Position numbers and translations under genes: made by a program
Notes under the pieces: model-generated
What the model was told of the DNA's origin: nothing
Databases searched by the model: none
Seen by the model: the letters and a program-made list of their open reading frames with translations, nothing else
Assembly: GCA_030950185.1 (NCBI GenBank)
Contig: JAUZRU010000109.1
Span: 1 to 49,004, forward strand
DNA: 49,004 nt
Source of the DNA: Paracoccaceae bacterium
GTDB taxonomy: Bacteria > Pseudomonadota > Alphaproteobacteria > Rhodobacterales > Rhodobacteraceae
Direction: 5' to 3'
Part shown: in pieces, positions 1-10,281 of the stretch
Layout: each line of letters begins with the position of its first letter
How positions within the stretch are numbered: the first letter of the stretch is position 1

Positions 1-1
1 T

Positions 2-1654
2 CCAAGCGCTGAGAGAATACCAAACAACCAAAGACGAGCACCGGAAAAGACCCGTACGGAAACTTGGGGCGCGGATGCTGGCGAACGGCCTGTGATGGAT
101 TCCGACGGAAATGTTCTGGGCTGGGTGGAAACCGATCCGAACGGGCAAAACTGGCTCCGCCCCAATGTTCCCGATGGCGTCATGACAACGCCCCCGCAAA
201 AGGTAGAGGTCGCACCTGACGGATCAGTGGTTCTTGGCGGTCGCAAGATTGGCAAGCTGGGGCCGAAAGTGCGGAAAAGAGCCGCTGGCAAGCATCGGGA
301 ACCCACCGAATCTGCACGGGGCAGGCCAGTTCGAGATGCCCAGGGCAGCACCATCGGCCATCTGCAGAAAGACCCGACTGGCAAGATCTGGTTTGCACCC
401 GAGGTGCCGCCCGGTGTTCTTGCTACTCCGCCTGTGGGCGTCGAGGTGCTGGGAAATGGCCAGGTGATACTTGGCGGACGCATCATCGGATATGCGCAAC
501 CGGAAAAGGGCGGGCGGCAAGCGGCGCAGACCACACTGCCCAAGGGCGAACGGATTGAATTGGTGGTCAGGGTTGTTCAGGGGGGCAAGCCGAAGGTCGC
601 GATCGCACCAGACACCGCGCCGGCAACCCGTGTACCGGCACCCGCCTTGCCGCAGTTGGTCTTTCCCGGAATGCCATCCGCACCTGCTGCCCCCAAAAGC
701 GAAATCCCCCGGGAAACACAGGGCGCGGGCTTTGAAGGGCTTTGGCTGGGATGGCGTGGCAGTGTGACAAGAAATATCCGCGAAGGCGATCGGGTGAAAG
801 CCGTGATCGTGAAGGCCCCGCCAGAAGTGTTGAAATCTGGATGGAAAATAGGGGACACATTTTATGAAGGGGTGGTGAAAGGTGGCAGGCTGACGGGTAC
901 GGCCTTTGTCCCGCTTTCTTTGCGTCCCGGCTGTAACCCGAAATTTGCAAAGCCCCGCTTCGAGGCCTGGCTTGTTGATGAAGGCGAAGCAATCAAATCG
1001 AGAATAGAGGTCTTGGGGCCGGGAAAAGGCTGTGAATTCGTCCACACCGGAAGATGGGCCCCCTTGTTCAAGGCCACACGGATACATGAAGACAAGATGA
1101 AACAGGGTGATACAGGCCAGCCCCCCTATCCCGGGTCGCCGCAAGGGAAGGGTGCGCAAGTACCGGATCGGGCAGAACGACCCGGACAGATGCCCGAACT
1201 TCAGGGCCTGCCTTCAGTGCCCGGGAATCCGGTTACCATGCCCGTTGGGCCCGGTTTCGGTTCCGGGCCGCTGGCAATAATGCCGCCCCGACCGCGATCG
1301 GGCCAGACGAGGGGTTTCGAATTACCCCCCATACCGGCGGAAACGCGACCAGAGGATCGGGCGCTGATCGAAACGGCAGTCCGCCTGCTGAGCGAGACCA
1401 AACCCGAATGTGCGGCAACCCGCGACCTTCTGTATTATGCCACAACTACATTCGTTTATGACTTGCACCGCATACAACTACAAGAACGCGTCAGAACAGA
1501 ATTGAAGCAGTTCGAGCAAAACGCCAAGATGTATGGCCCGGTCCCGTTGGAAATGCCGAGACTACCAGAAATGGCCGGAAACAAGAGTCGGGGGAAAGCA
1601 AGAGAGGCGCTCGAAGAAATGATCAAAACGGTACAGTCCTGCGTAAACAGATAG
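2..1654 (+). CDS. Large secreted or envelope repeat protein, 5' end cut by the window
   Basis: The frame is open from base 2 to the TAG at 1652-1654, 550 codons, so the gene begins upstream of the window. A GTG at 92 is a possible start, but the repeat homology begins before it. Two copies of a unit of about 60 residues lie 79 residues apart. The first starts near base 83 (ERPV, then DGNVLG) and the second near base 320 (GRPV, then QGSTIG). Both end in a V-x-LGGRxIG motif after a TTPP or ATPP turn. A Pro-rich linker follows, then a likely beta-rich domain (bases about 720-1090) with two cysteines, a second Pro/Gly linker and a helical C-terminus with two more cysteines. I do not recognise the family. 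It converges on hslU with 7 bases between the stops. Confidence 0.6.
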   Translation, partial: PSAERIPNNQRRAPEKTRTETWGADAGERPVMDSDGNVLGWVETDPNGQNWLRPNVPDGVMTTPPQKVEVAPDGSVVLGGRKIGKLGPKVRKRAAGKHREPTESARGRPVRDAQGSTIGHLQKDPTGKIWFAPEVPPGVLATPPVGVEVLGNGQVILGGRIIGYAQPEKGGRQAAQTTLPKGERIELVVRVVQGGKPKVAIAPDTAPATRVPAPALPQLVFPGMPSAPAAPKSEIPRETQGAGFEGLWLGWRGSVTRNIREGDRVKAVIVKAPPEVLKSGWKIGDTFYEGVVKGGRLTGTAFVPLSLRPGCNPKFAKPRFEAWLVDEGEAIKSRIEVLGPGKGCEFVHTGRWAPLFKATRIHEDKMKQGDTGQPPYPGSPQGKGAQVPDRAERPGQMPELQGLPSVPGNPVTMPVGPGFGSGPLAIMPPRPRSGQTRGFELPPIPAETRPEDRALIETAVRLLSETKPECAATRDLLYYATTTFVYDLHRIQLQERVRTELKQFEQNAKMYGPVPLEMPRLPEMAGNKSRGKAREALEEMIKTVQSCVNR

Positions 1655-1661
1655 TGATGTC

Positions 1662-2969
1662 CTACAACACATAACGGCTCAGATCGGTCGAACGCGACAG
1701 ATCGCCAAGGTTCTTTTCGACGAATGCGGCATCAACCGTCACCTTTGCGCCGGCCCTGTCGGGGGCGGTAAAGCTGAGCTCTTCGAACACGCGCTCCATC
1801 ACTGTGTACAGCCGCCGCGCGCCGATGTTTTCGACCGACTGGTTCACCTCGGCCGCGATGCGGGCCAGCGCGTGGATGCCGTCATCGGTAAAGGTGACGT
1901 CCACCTCTTCGGTGGCCATCAGCGCGGTGTATTGACGTGTCAACGCATTGTCGGTTTCGGTCAGGATGCGCACGAAATCGTCTTCGGTCAGGGCGCGCAG
2001 TTCCACCCGGATCGGCAGACGGCCCTGAAGTTCGGGCAGCAGGTCGCTGGGCTTGGCGATGTGAAAGGCGCCCGAGGCGATGAACAGGATGTGGTCAGTG
2101 CGCACGGGGCCGTGTTTGGTGCTGACGGTCGTGCCCTCGATCAGGGGCAGCAGGTCGCGCTGCACCCCTTCGCGCGACACATCGGCGCCGCGGGCGTCAG
2201 AGCGCGCACAGACCTTGTCGATCTCGTCCAGAAAGACGATGCCGTTTTCCTCGACCGCCTTGACGGCCTCGCGGGTAACGACCTCTTGATCGACCAGCTT
2301 GTCGGCCTCTTCGTTGATCAGCAGGTCATAGCTGTCGGCCACCGACAGGCGCTTGCGTTGCGTGCGCCCGCCAAATGCCTTGCCAAACAGATCGCCAAGG
2401 TTGAGCATCCCCATCCCCATACCGGGCTGTCCCGGAAGGTCGAGCATCTGCATCGGGTTGGATGTGTCGGCAACTTCGATCTCGATCATCTTGTCGTCAA
2501 GCAGCCCCTCGCGCAGTTTCTTGCGAAACATCTCGCGGGTGGATTCGCGGGCATCCGCGCCGGCAAGGGCGTCGATCACGCGGTCTTCGGCGGCCTTGTG
2601 GGCGTTGGCCTTGACGGTTTCGCGCATGTCTTCGCGCACCATAAGGATGGCGCTGTCCACCAGATCACGGATGATCTGTTCGACATCGCGGCCGACATAG
2701 CCGACCTCGGTGAATTTGGTCGCCTCGACCTTGATGAAGGGGGCCTTGGCAAGGCGTGCCAGACGGCGCGAAATTTCCGTCTTGCCAACGCCGGTCGGGC
2801 CGATCATCAGGATGTTCTTTGGGTAAACCTCTTCACGAAGATCATCGCCCAACTGCTTGCGTCGCCAGCGGTTTCTGAGCGCGACGGCAACGGCGCGCTT
2901 GGCGGCGGCCTGCCCGATGATAAAGCGGTCGAGTTCCGAGACAATCTCGCGCGGGGTCAGGTCGGTCAT
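1662..2969 (-). CDS. hslU: HslU, ATPase subunit of the HslVU (ClpYQ) protease
   Basis: AAA+ unfoldase that feeds unfolded substrates to the HslV peptidase in the cytoplasm. The 435-residue protein has the family's usual length. Walker A GPTGVGKT is at residues 57-64, the pore-loop motif GYVGRD at 90-95 and Walker B IVFLDEID at 244-251. The C-terminus ends in SRYVL, matching the tail that docks into HslV. The ATG at 2967-2969 is chosen because a GGAGG-type ribosome site lies just upstream and the family sequence ([10 protein letters not shown]) begins there; the frame stays open further upstream but lacks family similarity. The start overlaps the stop of the upstream membrane-protein gene as ATGA, implying translational coupling with hslV. 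Confidence 0.97.
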   Translation of the reverse strand: MTDLTPREIVSELDRFIIGQAAAKRAVAVALRNRWRRKQLGDDLREEVYPKNILMIGPTGVGKTEISRRLARLAKAPFIKVEATKFTEVGYVGRDVEQIIRDLVDSAILMVREDMRETVKANAHKAAEDRVIDALAGADARESTREMFRKKLREGLLDDKMIEIEVADTSNPMQMLDLPGQPGMGMGMLNLGDLFGKAFGGRTQRKRLSVADSYDLLINEEADKLVDQEVVTREAVKAVEENGIVFLDEIDKVCARSDARGADVSREGVQRDLLPLIEGTTVSTKHGPVRTDHILFIASGAFHIAKPSDLLPELQGRLPIRVELRALTEDDFVRILTETDNALTRQYTALMATEEVDVTFTDDGIHALARIAAEVNQSVENIGARRLYTVMERVFEELSFTAPDRAGAKVTVDAAFVEKNLGDLSRSTDLSRYVL

Positions 2970-4054
2970 GGGACCTCCGAATAAGGTGGGAGTTTTGATT
3001 TGAGCGCGCAGTCCGGCAGCATTTCCATGATGCGCGCGCGAAGCAAGGTCCACCAGCTGCCGATGGCGGTGATGAAGGCGCCCATCAGAAGCAATGTCCA
3101 GACCATGCCCCAGCCGGTATCGACATTGGCCGCGCCCATCGCCCATGTCAGGATCAACCCGATATAGATGATGCCGGCGGTCAGAAATGACCTGCGGTCG
3201 ATGATCAGGGCAATCAGGGTGATGAGGGCTAGCGCCAGCGCCGCCAGCAGATAGCCGGCCGTGCCCCCGATGTTCAGCAGGCTGACGGTCACGACATTGA
3301 CGATTGCAGGCGCTGCCAGAATATGCAGCCAGAAGGCATTGGCGGCATTACGAGAAATGCGATGGGGGTCGCGCAGGTCAAACCGCATGGCGGCGACAAA
3401 GGCGACAATCCCGAACAACAGCAGCGCCAGCGAGGCAACCGGGTTGGTGCCCAGATCGGTCAGGTTTCTCCACGCATCGCGGCCGATCAGACCCGCACCC
3501 TGCAAGGATTGTGGAAACATCATGCCGGCAAGCGAAAAGACCAGACCCATCCCGCACAGCCCGACCAGAAACAGGGTAAAGGGCACCCGGTAAACCCGGA
3601 AGAACCCGACAAGCGCCAGACCCGTCAGAAGGAATGTCACGGCGCCGCCGAGATTCGCTTCAAGGCCCGAGTTTCGCACCGTGCTGGAAGCCAGCCACAG
3701 CACCGAGGCGGCAAAACTGCCCACCAGAAAGATGCTGGGCAGGGTCATGCGTCGCCTTAGGGTGAAATACCGTGCAAACAGAAAGGACAGGACGATCGTG
3801 ACGATCGGCACGGCGATCGGGTTGCTCAGCACCACCGACAGCGCCACGAAGCCCGCGGTCAGCAGAACCAGGCCGACGGTGACGAAGATTTCGGAAAAAC
3901 CCTTGAACAATTCAAATGGTTCGTCGTCGTCGCCCATGTTCAACCTGAAGCCGCGCCGGGCCTCGGCAATGGCGATCAGGCGGGCGGCCTGGGCCTCGGA
4001 AAGCACACCGGCGGCAACGGCCGCGCGGATGTCGTCAGCGGAAAGGTCAGCCAT
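2966..4054 (-). CDS. Polytopic membrane protein of unknown function between hslV and hslU
   Basis: This 362-residue protein has a soluble N-terminus of about 50 residues, including a helix ([20 protein letters not shown]) reminiscent of the start of DUF2157-type membrane proteins. About ten hydrophobic segments follow, so it is an inner-membrane protein. The DUF2157 link is a tentative inference and no catalytic motif is seen. Its start overlaps the hslV stop by 8 bases and its stop overlaps the hslU start by 4, so it sits inside the protease operon and is probably made together with both subunits. A role in envelope or heat stress is suggested only by that context. Confidence 0.85.
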   Translation of the reverse strand: MADLSADDIRAAVAAGVLSEAQAARLIAIAEARRGFRLNMGDDDEPFELFKGFSEIFVTVGLVLLTAGFVALSVVLSNPIAVPIVTIVLSFLFARYFTLRRRMTLPSIFLVGSFAASVLWLASSTVRNSGLEANLGGAVTFLLTGLALVGFFRVYRVPFTLFLVGLCGMGLVFSLAGMMFPQSLQGAGLIGRDAWRNLTDLGTNPVASLALLLFGIVAFVAAMRFDLRDPHRISRNAANAFWLHILAAPAIVNVVTVSLLNIGGTAGYLLAALALALITLIALIIDRRSFLTAGIIYIGLILTWAMGAANVDTGWGMVWTLLLMGAFITAIGSWWTLLRARIMEMLPDCALKSKLPPYSEVP

Positions 4055-4601
4055 TGATTACCTCGACCGTCGCGTTACCATTGGTATAGACGCAGATTTC
4101 CGAGGCGATCTCCAGCGCACGGCGGGCGATTTCTTCGGCGGTGCGATCAGTATCGATCATTGCGCGCGCTGCGGCCAGCGCGAAATTTCCGCCCGATCCG
4201 ATGGCGGCGATGTCATGTTCGGGTTCCAGCACGTCACCGGCGCCGGTGATGACCAGCAGATCCTTGCCGTCGGTCACGATCAGCATGGCCTCGAGATTGC
4301 GCAGATATTTGTCGGTGCGCCAATCCTTGGCCAGTTCGACGCTGGCGCGGGCCAGCCGGCCGGGCGAGGCCTCAAGCTTGGCCTCAAGCCGTTCCAGCAG
4401 GGTAAAGGCATCGGCGGTCGAGCCGGCAAAACCGCAGACCACGTCGAAACCACCCGGTGAAATCCGCCGCACCTTGCGGGCGCTGCCCTTGATGACTGTC
4501 TGGCCCAAGCTGACCTGACCATCACCGACAACGGCGACCTGGCCATTCTTGCGCACGGCGATGATGGTCGTGCCATGCCATCCGGGGAATTTGTCACTCA
4601 T
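4047..4601 (-). CDS. hslV: HslV, peptidase subunit of the HslVU protease
   Basis: Threonine peptidase of the proteasome beta-subunit fold, which forms a double hexamer capped by HslU. The 184-residue protein starts [12 protein letters not shown]. The conserved mature start TTIIAVRK places the catalytic threonine at residue 11, so a ten-residue propeptide must be removed, whereas the E. coli protein loses only its initiator Met. The [11 protein letters not shown] block is conserved. The ATG at 4599-4601 is preceded by a GGAGGA ribosome site; the longer frame to 4733 has no family similarity. It is the first gene of the hslV / membrane protein / hslU operon, with a heat-shock-like promoter at 4627-4655. 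Confidence 0.96.
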   Translation of the reverse strand: MSDKFPGWHGTTIIAVRKNGQVAVVGDGQVSLGQTVIKGSARKVRRISPGGFDVVCGFAGSTADAFTLLERLEAKLEASPGRLARASVELAKDWRTDKYLRNLEAMLIVTDGKDLLVITGAGDVLEPEHDIAAIGSGGNFALAAARAMIDTDRTAEEIARRALEIASEICVYTNGNATVEVING

Positions 4602-4626
4602 TCGCAGTCCTCCGCTATCGCATCCT

Positions 4627-4655
4627 ATATGGCTGTGCGCAGAACGAGAAACAAG
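4627..4655 (-). promoter_or_regulatory. Sigma32 (RpoH)-like promoter of the hslV operon
   Basis: Read on the minus strand, CTTGTT (4655-4650) is followed after 17 bases by CCATAT (4632-4627). This resembles the alphaproteobacterial heat-shock consensus CTTG / CYATAT, which is expected for hslVU. The -35 box is one arm of an inverted repeat (AACAAGC, 7-base spacer, GCTTGTT, 4650-4670), whose other arm gives a CTTGTT on the plus strand facing the gene at 4715. No equally good -10 is seen on that side. Confidence 0.6.
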
Positions 4656-4714
4656 CGCGTCGTGCTTGTTACGCGGGTCGGGCAAGGATAGGCTGCCCAA
4701 AAACCGGAGGCAGG

Positions 4715-5626
4715 ATGTCGGATAGCCGCACAATCAGAATTTACCTTGACGAAAAGACCCTGGGCCGTGTGCTGGAAGGGAAACACAACTTTTTCGGAAT
4801 TGTGATCCACAGCCTGACAAGCGCGGGATTCGAGGTCGATTTGCAGCTGGACACGCCCGAAGAGCTTGAAAAATCCGCGGGGTTCGCCGGCTACAGCCTG
4901 TTTTACCGCAGGCCGCCATCCCATGATCGTGCCCTGGATGTCAGGCCCGCATATATTCGCCCATTCTGGCGCATCGAGGCAGCCGCGCATCGCAAGGATT
5001 ACGTCGTTGCCGGAAAGAAATTCAACCCCGAAAAGATAGATGGCCCCGCGGCCAGAAAATTCCACAACTATTGGCGCAAACGCCTGACCGGCGAGCTGGC
5101 CACGCCGCAGGGTGGTGACCGCGTTCTTGTGGCGCTGCAAGGGCCGCTGCTTGAGGCCGAACCGGGGCAGGCGGCAACGCAGATCCAGATGGCTCGGGAA
5201 ACCTTGTCACACGACCCCTATCGAAAGGTTGTCGTCAGACCGCAAGCAACGGCGACCTATACGGCCGAGGAAGTTGCCGCACTGGAAGAGTTGGAACAGC
5301 ATCCCCGCGTTGAAATCACCCTGGATGCGTTGGATCCCCTGCTGAAAAGCGTCGATTATGTCGTAACCTCGGATGCCGCCGTAGCGTTTCGCGGCCTGTT
5401 GTTCAACCGACCCGCTGTCATGTTCGGGCAGGCGGATTGTCACCACATTCTTGAAAACACAGCGGATGTCGGTGTTGCTGCCGCATTCCGGGAAGTCACC
5501 GTAAAAAGAAGACCTTACGCGAAATACTTTTACTGGTTTCTTCAGTTGAACAGCATCAATGCAGGGCGCAGGGATGCGGGTGAAAGACTGCTTGAATCCT
5601 GCCGCCTGCACGGGTGGAAAACATGA
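4715..5626 (+). CDS. Unknown protein, weakly like capsule-polysaccharide glycosyltransferases
   Basis: A 303-residue protein without signal peptide or membrane segment. The C-terminal third contains [20 protein letters not shown] followed by a short segment and HHI. This resembles the nucleotide-sugar-binding region of KpsS/KpsC-type capsule enzymes (a TVNSTVGLEALLxGKPVV-like pattern), so a role in surface polysaccharide modification is possible. The match is from memory and weak. A GGAGG ribosome site at 4706-4710 supports the ATG at 4715. It is divergent from hslV and ends 7 bases from a convergent GT61-type gene, which fits a small glycan cluster. Confidence 0.6.
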   Translation: MSDSRTIRIYLDEKTLGRVLEGKHNFFGIVIHSLTSAGFEVDLQLDTPEELEKSAGFAGYSLFYRRPPSHDRALDVRPAYIRPFWRIEAAAHRKDYVVAGKKFNPEKIDGPAARKFHNYWRKRLTGELATPQGGDRVLVALQGPLLEAEPGQAATQIQMARETLSHDPYRKVVVRPQATATYTAEEVAALEELEQHPRVEITLDALDPLLKSVDYVVTSDAAVAFRGLLFNRPAVMFGQADCHHILENTADVGVAAAFREVTVKRRPYAKYFYWFLQLNSINAGRRDAGERLLESCRLHGWKT

Positions 5627-5633
5627 CCGCCCC

Positions 5634-6743
5634 TCAGCCGGGGGGATGATACAGCTTGAAGCCGATCTTCTGGCGTTCTTCAAGATCGCTCATTATGGCG
5701 GCGCGCTGGGCATCGGTCATGTCGGGCCAGGGTATATTGCCGGAAATCAGACCGCCCTGTTTCAGCTGCGCATAGAGGGTGGCGAAATCAAGTTCGCCAT
5801 ATGACAGGCGCGAGGGGCGCGCGTTGTTTTCCGGGATCCAGTGGCATTTCAGGGCGTCGATGGTGACGGTTTCGATACCGCAGAATGCGCGAAACTGGAT
5901 CTCGAACTGCTCGGCCACCTTGGGGCGGCGGGCGATCACGGCGATTTTCGTTGTTGGCTTGACAACCAACGCCGCCATGTGAAGGGGCGAGCCGTCGGGC
6001 GAGATGATGTAATCGGCCGATTTATAGGCGGCCAGCTGGGTTTCGAAATCATGCTTTTGGGGGTGAAAGATTTCATACCCTTCGGCGGCAAGATATTCCT
6101 CGATCAGCTCTTCGCCCAAAAGGCCGCCGCGTTGTTGGGGCAGGGCGGACCGTGAAACATACAGCTTTCTGGCCCCGTCATCGCGGATCTTGGCCCCCAT
6201 GCGGGTGCGCATGAATTCACGATATTCCGGCAGGCCCTCGATCATGCCGAACATGCCAAAACCCTGCTGTGGCACATGCACATGATCGAACCGGACAGGT
6301 GTTTCGATGTTGAACAGGGGGGCATCGATCCCCAGCAGGCGCATGAAGGGTGTGTAAACGTTCAGAACATGGTCGATACGGCGCTGGACCTTGGGAACAA
6401 AAACCACCGCGTCGATCTTGTCCTCAAGGCGCTCATAGGCCCAGAGGCGGGCGGTGGATTCCACCAGAAAATGGCCAAAATGGCCGAACATCAGCCCGGC
6501 AAACATGACACGCCCCTGCCGGGTTTCGATTTCACCCTCGGCCGGCTGGCGCGGCGGCAGGGAAAAGGCCCGCCCGTCACGCCATGTGACGCTTTCCTCG
6601 ACCAGCTGGCCCTGGGCATCCAGCACGCCGGTGTTCAGGGGCTGCACGCCGTCATTGTCGTTTGGAATCGGAACGATGACGCCGTTTTCCACCTCTCGGA
6701 TGATACCGGGACGACCCAGCGAAAGATCAGGGGGCTGTGTCAT
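5634..6743 (-). CDS. Glycosyltransferase family 61 / DUF563-type protein
   Basis: A 369-residue cytoplasmic protein. The features are those of DUF563 glycosyltransferases: HFGHFLVES early on, a KLYVSRSALPQQRGG block followed by EELIEEYLAAEGYEI, and ISPDGSPLHMAALV near the C-terminus. Roseobacter homologues are expected to transfer sugars onto surface polysaccharides; the acceptor is unknown. The ATG at 6741-6743 with an AAGGA-like site is preferred over an in-frame TTG at 6770. The start overlaps the end of the alpha/beta-hydrolase gene by 17 bases, so the two are co-transcribed. Confidence 0.75.
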   Translation of the reverse strand: MTQPPDLSLGRPGIIREVENGVIVPIPNDNDGVQPLNTGVLDAQGQLVEESVTWRDGRAFSLPPRQPAEGEIETRQGRVMFAGLMFGHFGHFLVESTARLWAYERLEDKIDAVVFVPKVQRRIDHVLNVYTPFMRLLGIDAPLFNIETPVRFDHVHVPQQGFGMFGMIEGLPEYREFMRTRMGAKIRDDGARKLYVSRSALPQQRGGLLGEELIEEYLAAEGYEIFHPQKHDFETQLAAYKSADYIISPDGSPLHMAALVVKPTTKIAVIARRPKVAEQFEIQFRAFCGIETVTIDALKCHWIPENNARPSRLSYGELDFATLYAQLKQGGLISGNIPWPDMTDAQRAAIMSDLEERQKIGFKLYHPPG

Positions 6744-7707
6744 TGGCTTTTTCCTTTTCCCGGCTTTCAAGAAACAGCGCCAGACGGCGGTTGAGCGCCC
6801 TGGGAAGATGCGCGTTGCCCGACGCCTCGGCGCTGCGGTGGATGATCCTGCGGGCGAGGCCCATATGTCCGCGCTCCATCGCCATGTCGAGCAACGCCAT
6901 GTAATACCACGGCAATTTTCGACGTGCTCGATACAGGTGGTTGAATATATGCGCCGTCATTTCGCCGGTGACACACATATTTGTCACCTGTTTCAGAATG
7001 CCCGCCCGGCGCAGAAAGACCACCGTCTTGTGCCCGACATAGTTGGAGTGAAGGTGAATGATATTGGCCCCCGAAAAGCGGTCGGCATGTGCCTTGTCAC
7101 CCTGCATGTAGGGATCATAACACAGATAGACCTTTTCCGCCGCGCCGGTCAGCGCCGCCGCGTCGCTGTAGCGACCCGACCAGTCCTGCCGGCGGCCACG
7201 GTTGAACCTTGTTTCCCAGGGAACAAGATCCTTTTTCAGCGTTGATTGGGGCGAATAGGCCAGAACGGTTGCCCCCGGCGCCAGCCCGCTAAAGGCGCAG
7301 GCGGCGTATCCGCCCATGGATGTGCCGGTAAAGACGACCTTTTGAAAGCGTTGAAAAAAACCCTGATCCCGAAGGGATTCAAGATAGTCGAACAGCACGT
7401 CGTCACGATACCAGTTGGCGGAAAAGGCAAGTATGCCAAGACTTGACCACTGCTTTTCGGCATAGAACTTGTCACCCCAGGCGCAGCGTTCAAGGCTGGG
7501 GTCATTGACGGCCGAGAGATTGTCGAAAGATACGACAAGAACGTCGCTGCCGCGGGCAACATGCACGGCGGCAAATTTCTGGTAATTGACGTAAAAACCG
7601 TTTGGACGGTCACGACCGCCGCGCCGGCCCCGACTCTGCCGCATTTCGGCCAGCCATTTCGGGGCCATCTTGCCGGCGTTGGGGTCGGGTGTCTGGTCGT
7701 CGGCCAT
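6727..7707 (-). CDS. Alpha/beta-hydrolase-like protein in the glycan gene pair
   Basis: A 326-residue protein. VVFTGTSMGGYAA gives the nucleophile elbow GxSxG with Ser at about residue 130, after a predicted beta-strand (VLVVSFDNLSA) typical of the alpha/beta-hydrolase fold. HSNYVGHKTV near residue 225 may supply the catalytic histidine. The substrate is unknown; homologues often sit beside glycosyltransferases. The ATG at 7705-7707 was chosen; a TTG 18 bases upstream is possible. It lies downstream of the infB terminator hairpin at 7732-7754, so it probably has its own promoter or depends on readthrough, and it overlaps the GT61 gene downstream. Confidence 0.7.
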   Translation of the reverse strand: MADDQTPDPNAGKMAPKWLAEMRQSRGRRGGRDRPNGFYVNYQKFAAVHVARGSDVLVVSFDNLSAVNDPSLERCAWGDKFYAEKQWSSLGILAFSANWYRDDVLFDYLESLRDQGFFQRFQKVVFTGTSMGGYAACAFSGLAPGATVLAYSPQSTLKKDLVPWETRFNRGRRQDWSGRYSDAAALTGAAEKVYLCYDPYMQGDKAHADRFSGANIIHLHSNYVGHKTVVFLRRAGILKQVTNMCVTGEMTAHIFNHLYRARRKLPWYYMALLDMAMERGHMGLARRIIHRSAEASGNAHLPRALNRRLALFLESREKEKANDTAP

Positions 7708-7731
7708 GAAAACCTGTTGTTTCAAACTGCA

Positions 7732-7754
7732 AAGGTGGCGCTTGGCGCCACCTT
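7732..7754 (-). terminator. Hairpin terminator after infB
   Basis: A perfect 10-bp stem (AAGGTGGCGC / GCGCCACCTT) with a 3-base loop begins 8 bases after the infB stop. On the minus strand it is followed by a short interrupted T tract (TTTGCAGTTTG). It probably ends the rimP-nusA-ylxR-infB transcript. Confidence 0.75.
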
Positions 7755-7761
7755 AGAGAGA

Positions 7762-10281
7762 TCACAGGCTGCGTTCAATCTCTTCGGTTTCGAAGATCTC
7801 GATAACGTCGCCGGGACGGATGTCATCATAGTTTTCAAAGGCCATGCCGCATTCCTGACCGGCCTGAACCTCTTTCACCTCGTCCTTGAAGCGTTTGAGC
7901 GTTTTCAGCTTGCCTTCGTGGATCACGACATTGTCGCGCAGCAGGCGCACACCCGCCGAACGACGTGCAACGCCTTCGGTGACGACACAGCCCGCGATCT
8001 TGCCAACGCCGGTGATCTTGAAGACCTCCTTGATGTTGGCATAACCGATGAAGGTTTCCTTGATCTCGGCGGACAAGAGGCCCGAGGCCGCCTGTTTGAT
8101 ATCGTCCACCAGGTCATAGATGATGGAATAATAACGGATTTCCACGCCCTTCTGGCGGGCGGCGGCACGCGCCTGTGCATTGGCGCGGACGTTGAAACCG
8201 ATGATCGGCGCGCCCGAAGCCTCGGCCAGGGTCACGTCGGATTCGGTGATGGCGCCGACGCCCGAATGCAGCACGCGCACGCGCACCTCGTCATTGCCGA
8301 CCTTTTCCATGGCCTGAACGATGGCCTCGGCAGAGCCCTGCACGTCGGCCTTGACGACGATTGGCAGTTCCTTGACGTCTTGGTCGGCCTTGGCCTTGGC
8401 CAGCAGCTGGTCAAGCGTGGTGGCGGCACCGGCAGCGGCCTTTTTGTCCTTGGCAAGCTGGGTGCGATATGCGGCGATCTCGCGCGCGGTTGCCTCGTCT
8501 TCCACGACGTTGAGAACATCGCCCGCCTCGGGTGTGCCATGCAGGCCAAGCACCTCGACCGGGGTCGAGGGGCCGGCATCGTTCACGCGCGCGCCCTTGT
8601 CGTTGATCAACGCGCGAACCTTGCCCCACTGTTCGCCGACGACAAAGATATCGCCACGATGCAGCGTGCCCTTTTGCACCAGAACGGTGGCAACCGGGCC
8701 GCGGCCGGTATCAAGCTTGGCCTCGATCACGGCGCCTTCGGCCGGGCGATCGGGGTTGGCCTTGAGTTCCAGCAACTCCGACTGAAGCACGATGTTTTCA
8801 AGCAGCTGGTCAAGGCCCTCGCCGGTTTTAGCCGAAACCTCGACATCCAGCACGTCGCCCGACATCTTTTCGACGATGACTTCGTGTTGCAGCAACTCGG
8901 TGCGTACCTTGTCAGGGTCGGCGCCGGGGCGGTCGATCTTGTTGATCGCGACGATCATCGGCACTTTGGCGGCCTTGGCGTGGTTGATGGCCTCGATGGT
9001 CTGGGGCATCACGCTGTCATCGGCGGCAACAACCAACACGACGATGTCGGTCACCTGCGCACCACGCGCCCGCATTGACGTGAATGCGGCGTGGCCGGGT
9101 GTGTCGAGGAAGGTCAGCACATGGCCGGATTCCGTGGTGATCTGATAGGCACCGATATGCTGGGTGATGCCCCCAGCTTCGCCCGCGGTGACGTTGGTCT
9201 TGCGGATGGCGTCAAGGATCGAAGTCTTGCCGTGATCGACATGGCCCATGATGGTGATGACCGGCGGGCGCGGTTTCATGTCTTCGGGCTTGTCCTCGAT
9301 CTGAACAATTGCATCTTCGACATCGGCGTCGGAAACACGCACGACGCGGTGGCCGAATTCCTCGACGATCAGTTCGGCGGTGTCGGCGTCGATGGTCTGG
9401 TTCTGGGTGGCCATGATGCCGTTCTGCATCAAGACCTTGACGACCGCGGCCACACGTTCTGCCATGCGGTTGGCCAGTTCCTGAACGGTGATGGCCTCGG
9501 GCACCTGCACATCGCGCACGATCTTTTCGCGCGGGCCGCTGTCGCCCATGGACTTGCGGCGCTCGCGTTCCTGTTTACGCTTCATCGCGGCAAGCGAGCG
9601 CTGTCGCCCACCATCGCCACCCGAAAGGGCCTGGCTGATGGTCAGCTTGCCGGAACGACGACGATCGCCGCCACCCTTGTTGCGCGACGGTTTCTTGGGT
9701 TCTTCGCGGGCACCTTGCGGTTTCTTGGCAGGCGCCATGCGATTCGGGGCGGGGCGCGACGGTTCAGCCGCCTTGGCGGCGGGCTCGACCGGGGCGGCCG
9801 CTGGCTCTGCCGCCTGGCGCGCGGCCTCTTTGGCGCGCTTTTCCTCTTCGGCCTTGGCGCGGGCGCGCTCTTCGCGTTCACGTTCCTCGCGCTCTTTGGC
9901 CTCGCGTTCGGCCCGGCGGGCGGCACGTTCTTCCTCGCGTTTGCGGGCCTCTTCCTCGCGTTTGCGGGCCTCTTCAGCCTCGCGTTCCTTGGCGGCCTTC
10001 AGGGCCTTGAGGCGGCGTTCAAGTTCGGCATCCGAAATACCGGCCGGGCGCTTGGTCTGGCTGGTTTCGGTCTGACGCTGCTTGGTCTGAGCCGACTTGG
10101 AAGGTGTCTTGGCCGAGCCGATATTGGTTGCGCCCGGTTTGGGTACGACGATCCGCTTGCGCTTCTTCTCGACCACGACGGATTTTGTCCGACCGTGGGA
10201 AAAGCTCTGGCGCACATGACTCCGATCACCACCACCACGCAGGCCGAGGGGTTTGCCGGATTTGTTGTCGTTATCGCTCAT
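7762..10281 (-). CDS. infB: Translation initiation factor IF-2
   Basis: GTPase that places fMet-tRNA on the 30S subunit and promotes subunit joining. The protein has 839 residues. A basic N-terminus is followed by a highly charged Arg/Glu/Ala helix (about residues 85-155), a Pro/Ala linker and a conserved IF2_N segment. The GTPase domain has G1 GHVDHGKT at 346-353, G3 DTPGH at 393-397 and G4 NKID at 447-450. The C-terminal beta-barrel domains end in [12 protein letters not shown]. The start overlaps the ylxR stop by 4 bases. The long N-terminal extension is typical of alphaproteobacterial IF-2. Confidence 0.98.
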   Translation of the reverse strand: MSDNDNKSGKPLGLRGGGDRSHVRQSFSHGRTKSVVVEKKRKRIVVPKPGATNIGSAKTPSKSAQTKQRQTETSQTKRPAGISDAELERRLKALKAAKEREAEEARKREEEARKREEERAARRAEREAKEREEREREERARAKAEEEKRAKEAARQAAEPAAAPVEPAAKAAEPSRPAPNRMAPAKKPQGAREEPKKPSRNKGGGDRRRSGKLTISQALSGGDGGRQRSLAAMKRKQERERRKSMGDSGPREKIVRDVQVPEAITVQELANRMAERVAAVVKVLMQNGIMATQNQTIDADTAELIVEEFGHRVVRVSDADVEDAIVQIEDKPEDMKPRPPVITIMGHVDHGKTSILDAIRKTNVTAGEAGGITQHIGAYQITTESGHVLTFLDTPGHAAFTSMRARGAQVTDIVVLVVAADDSVMPQTIEAINHAKAAKVPMIVAINKIDRPGADPDKVRTELLQHEVIVEKMSGDVLDVEVSAKTGEGLDQLLENIVLQSELLELKANPDRPAEGAVIEAKLDTGRGPVATVLVQKGTLHRGDIFVVGEQWGKVRALINDKGARVNDAGPSTPVEVLGLHGTPEAGDVLNVVEDEATAREIAAYRTQLAKDKKAAAGAATTLDQLLAKAKADQDVKELPIVVKADVQGSAEAIVQAMEKVGNDEVRVRVLHSGVGAITESDVTLAEASGAPIIGFNVRANAQARAAARQKGVEIRYYSIIYDLVDDIKQAASGLLSAEIKETFIGYANIKEVFKITGVGKIAGCVVTEGVARRSAGVRLLRDNVVIHEGKLKTLKRFKDEVKEVQAGQECGMAFENYDDIRPGDVIEIFETEEIERSL

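Noticed and set aside
1872-2984. A 370-codon plus-strand open frame opposite hslU
   Set aside because: Shadow of hslU with biased composition and no domain.
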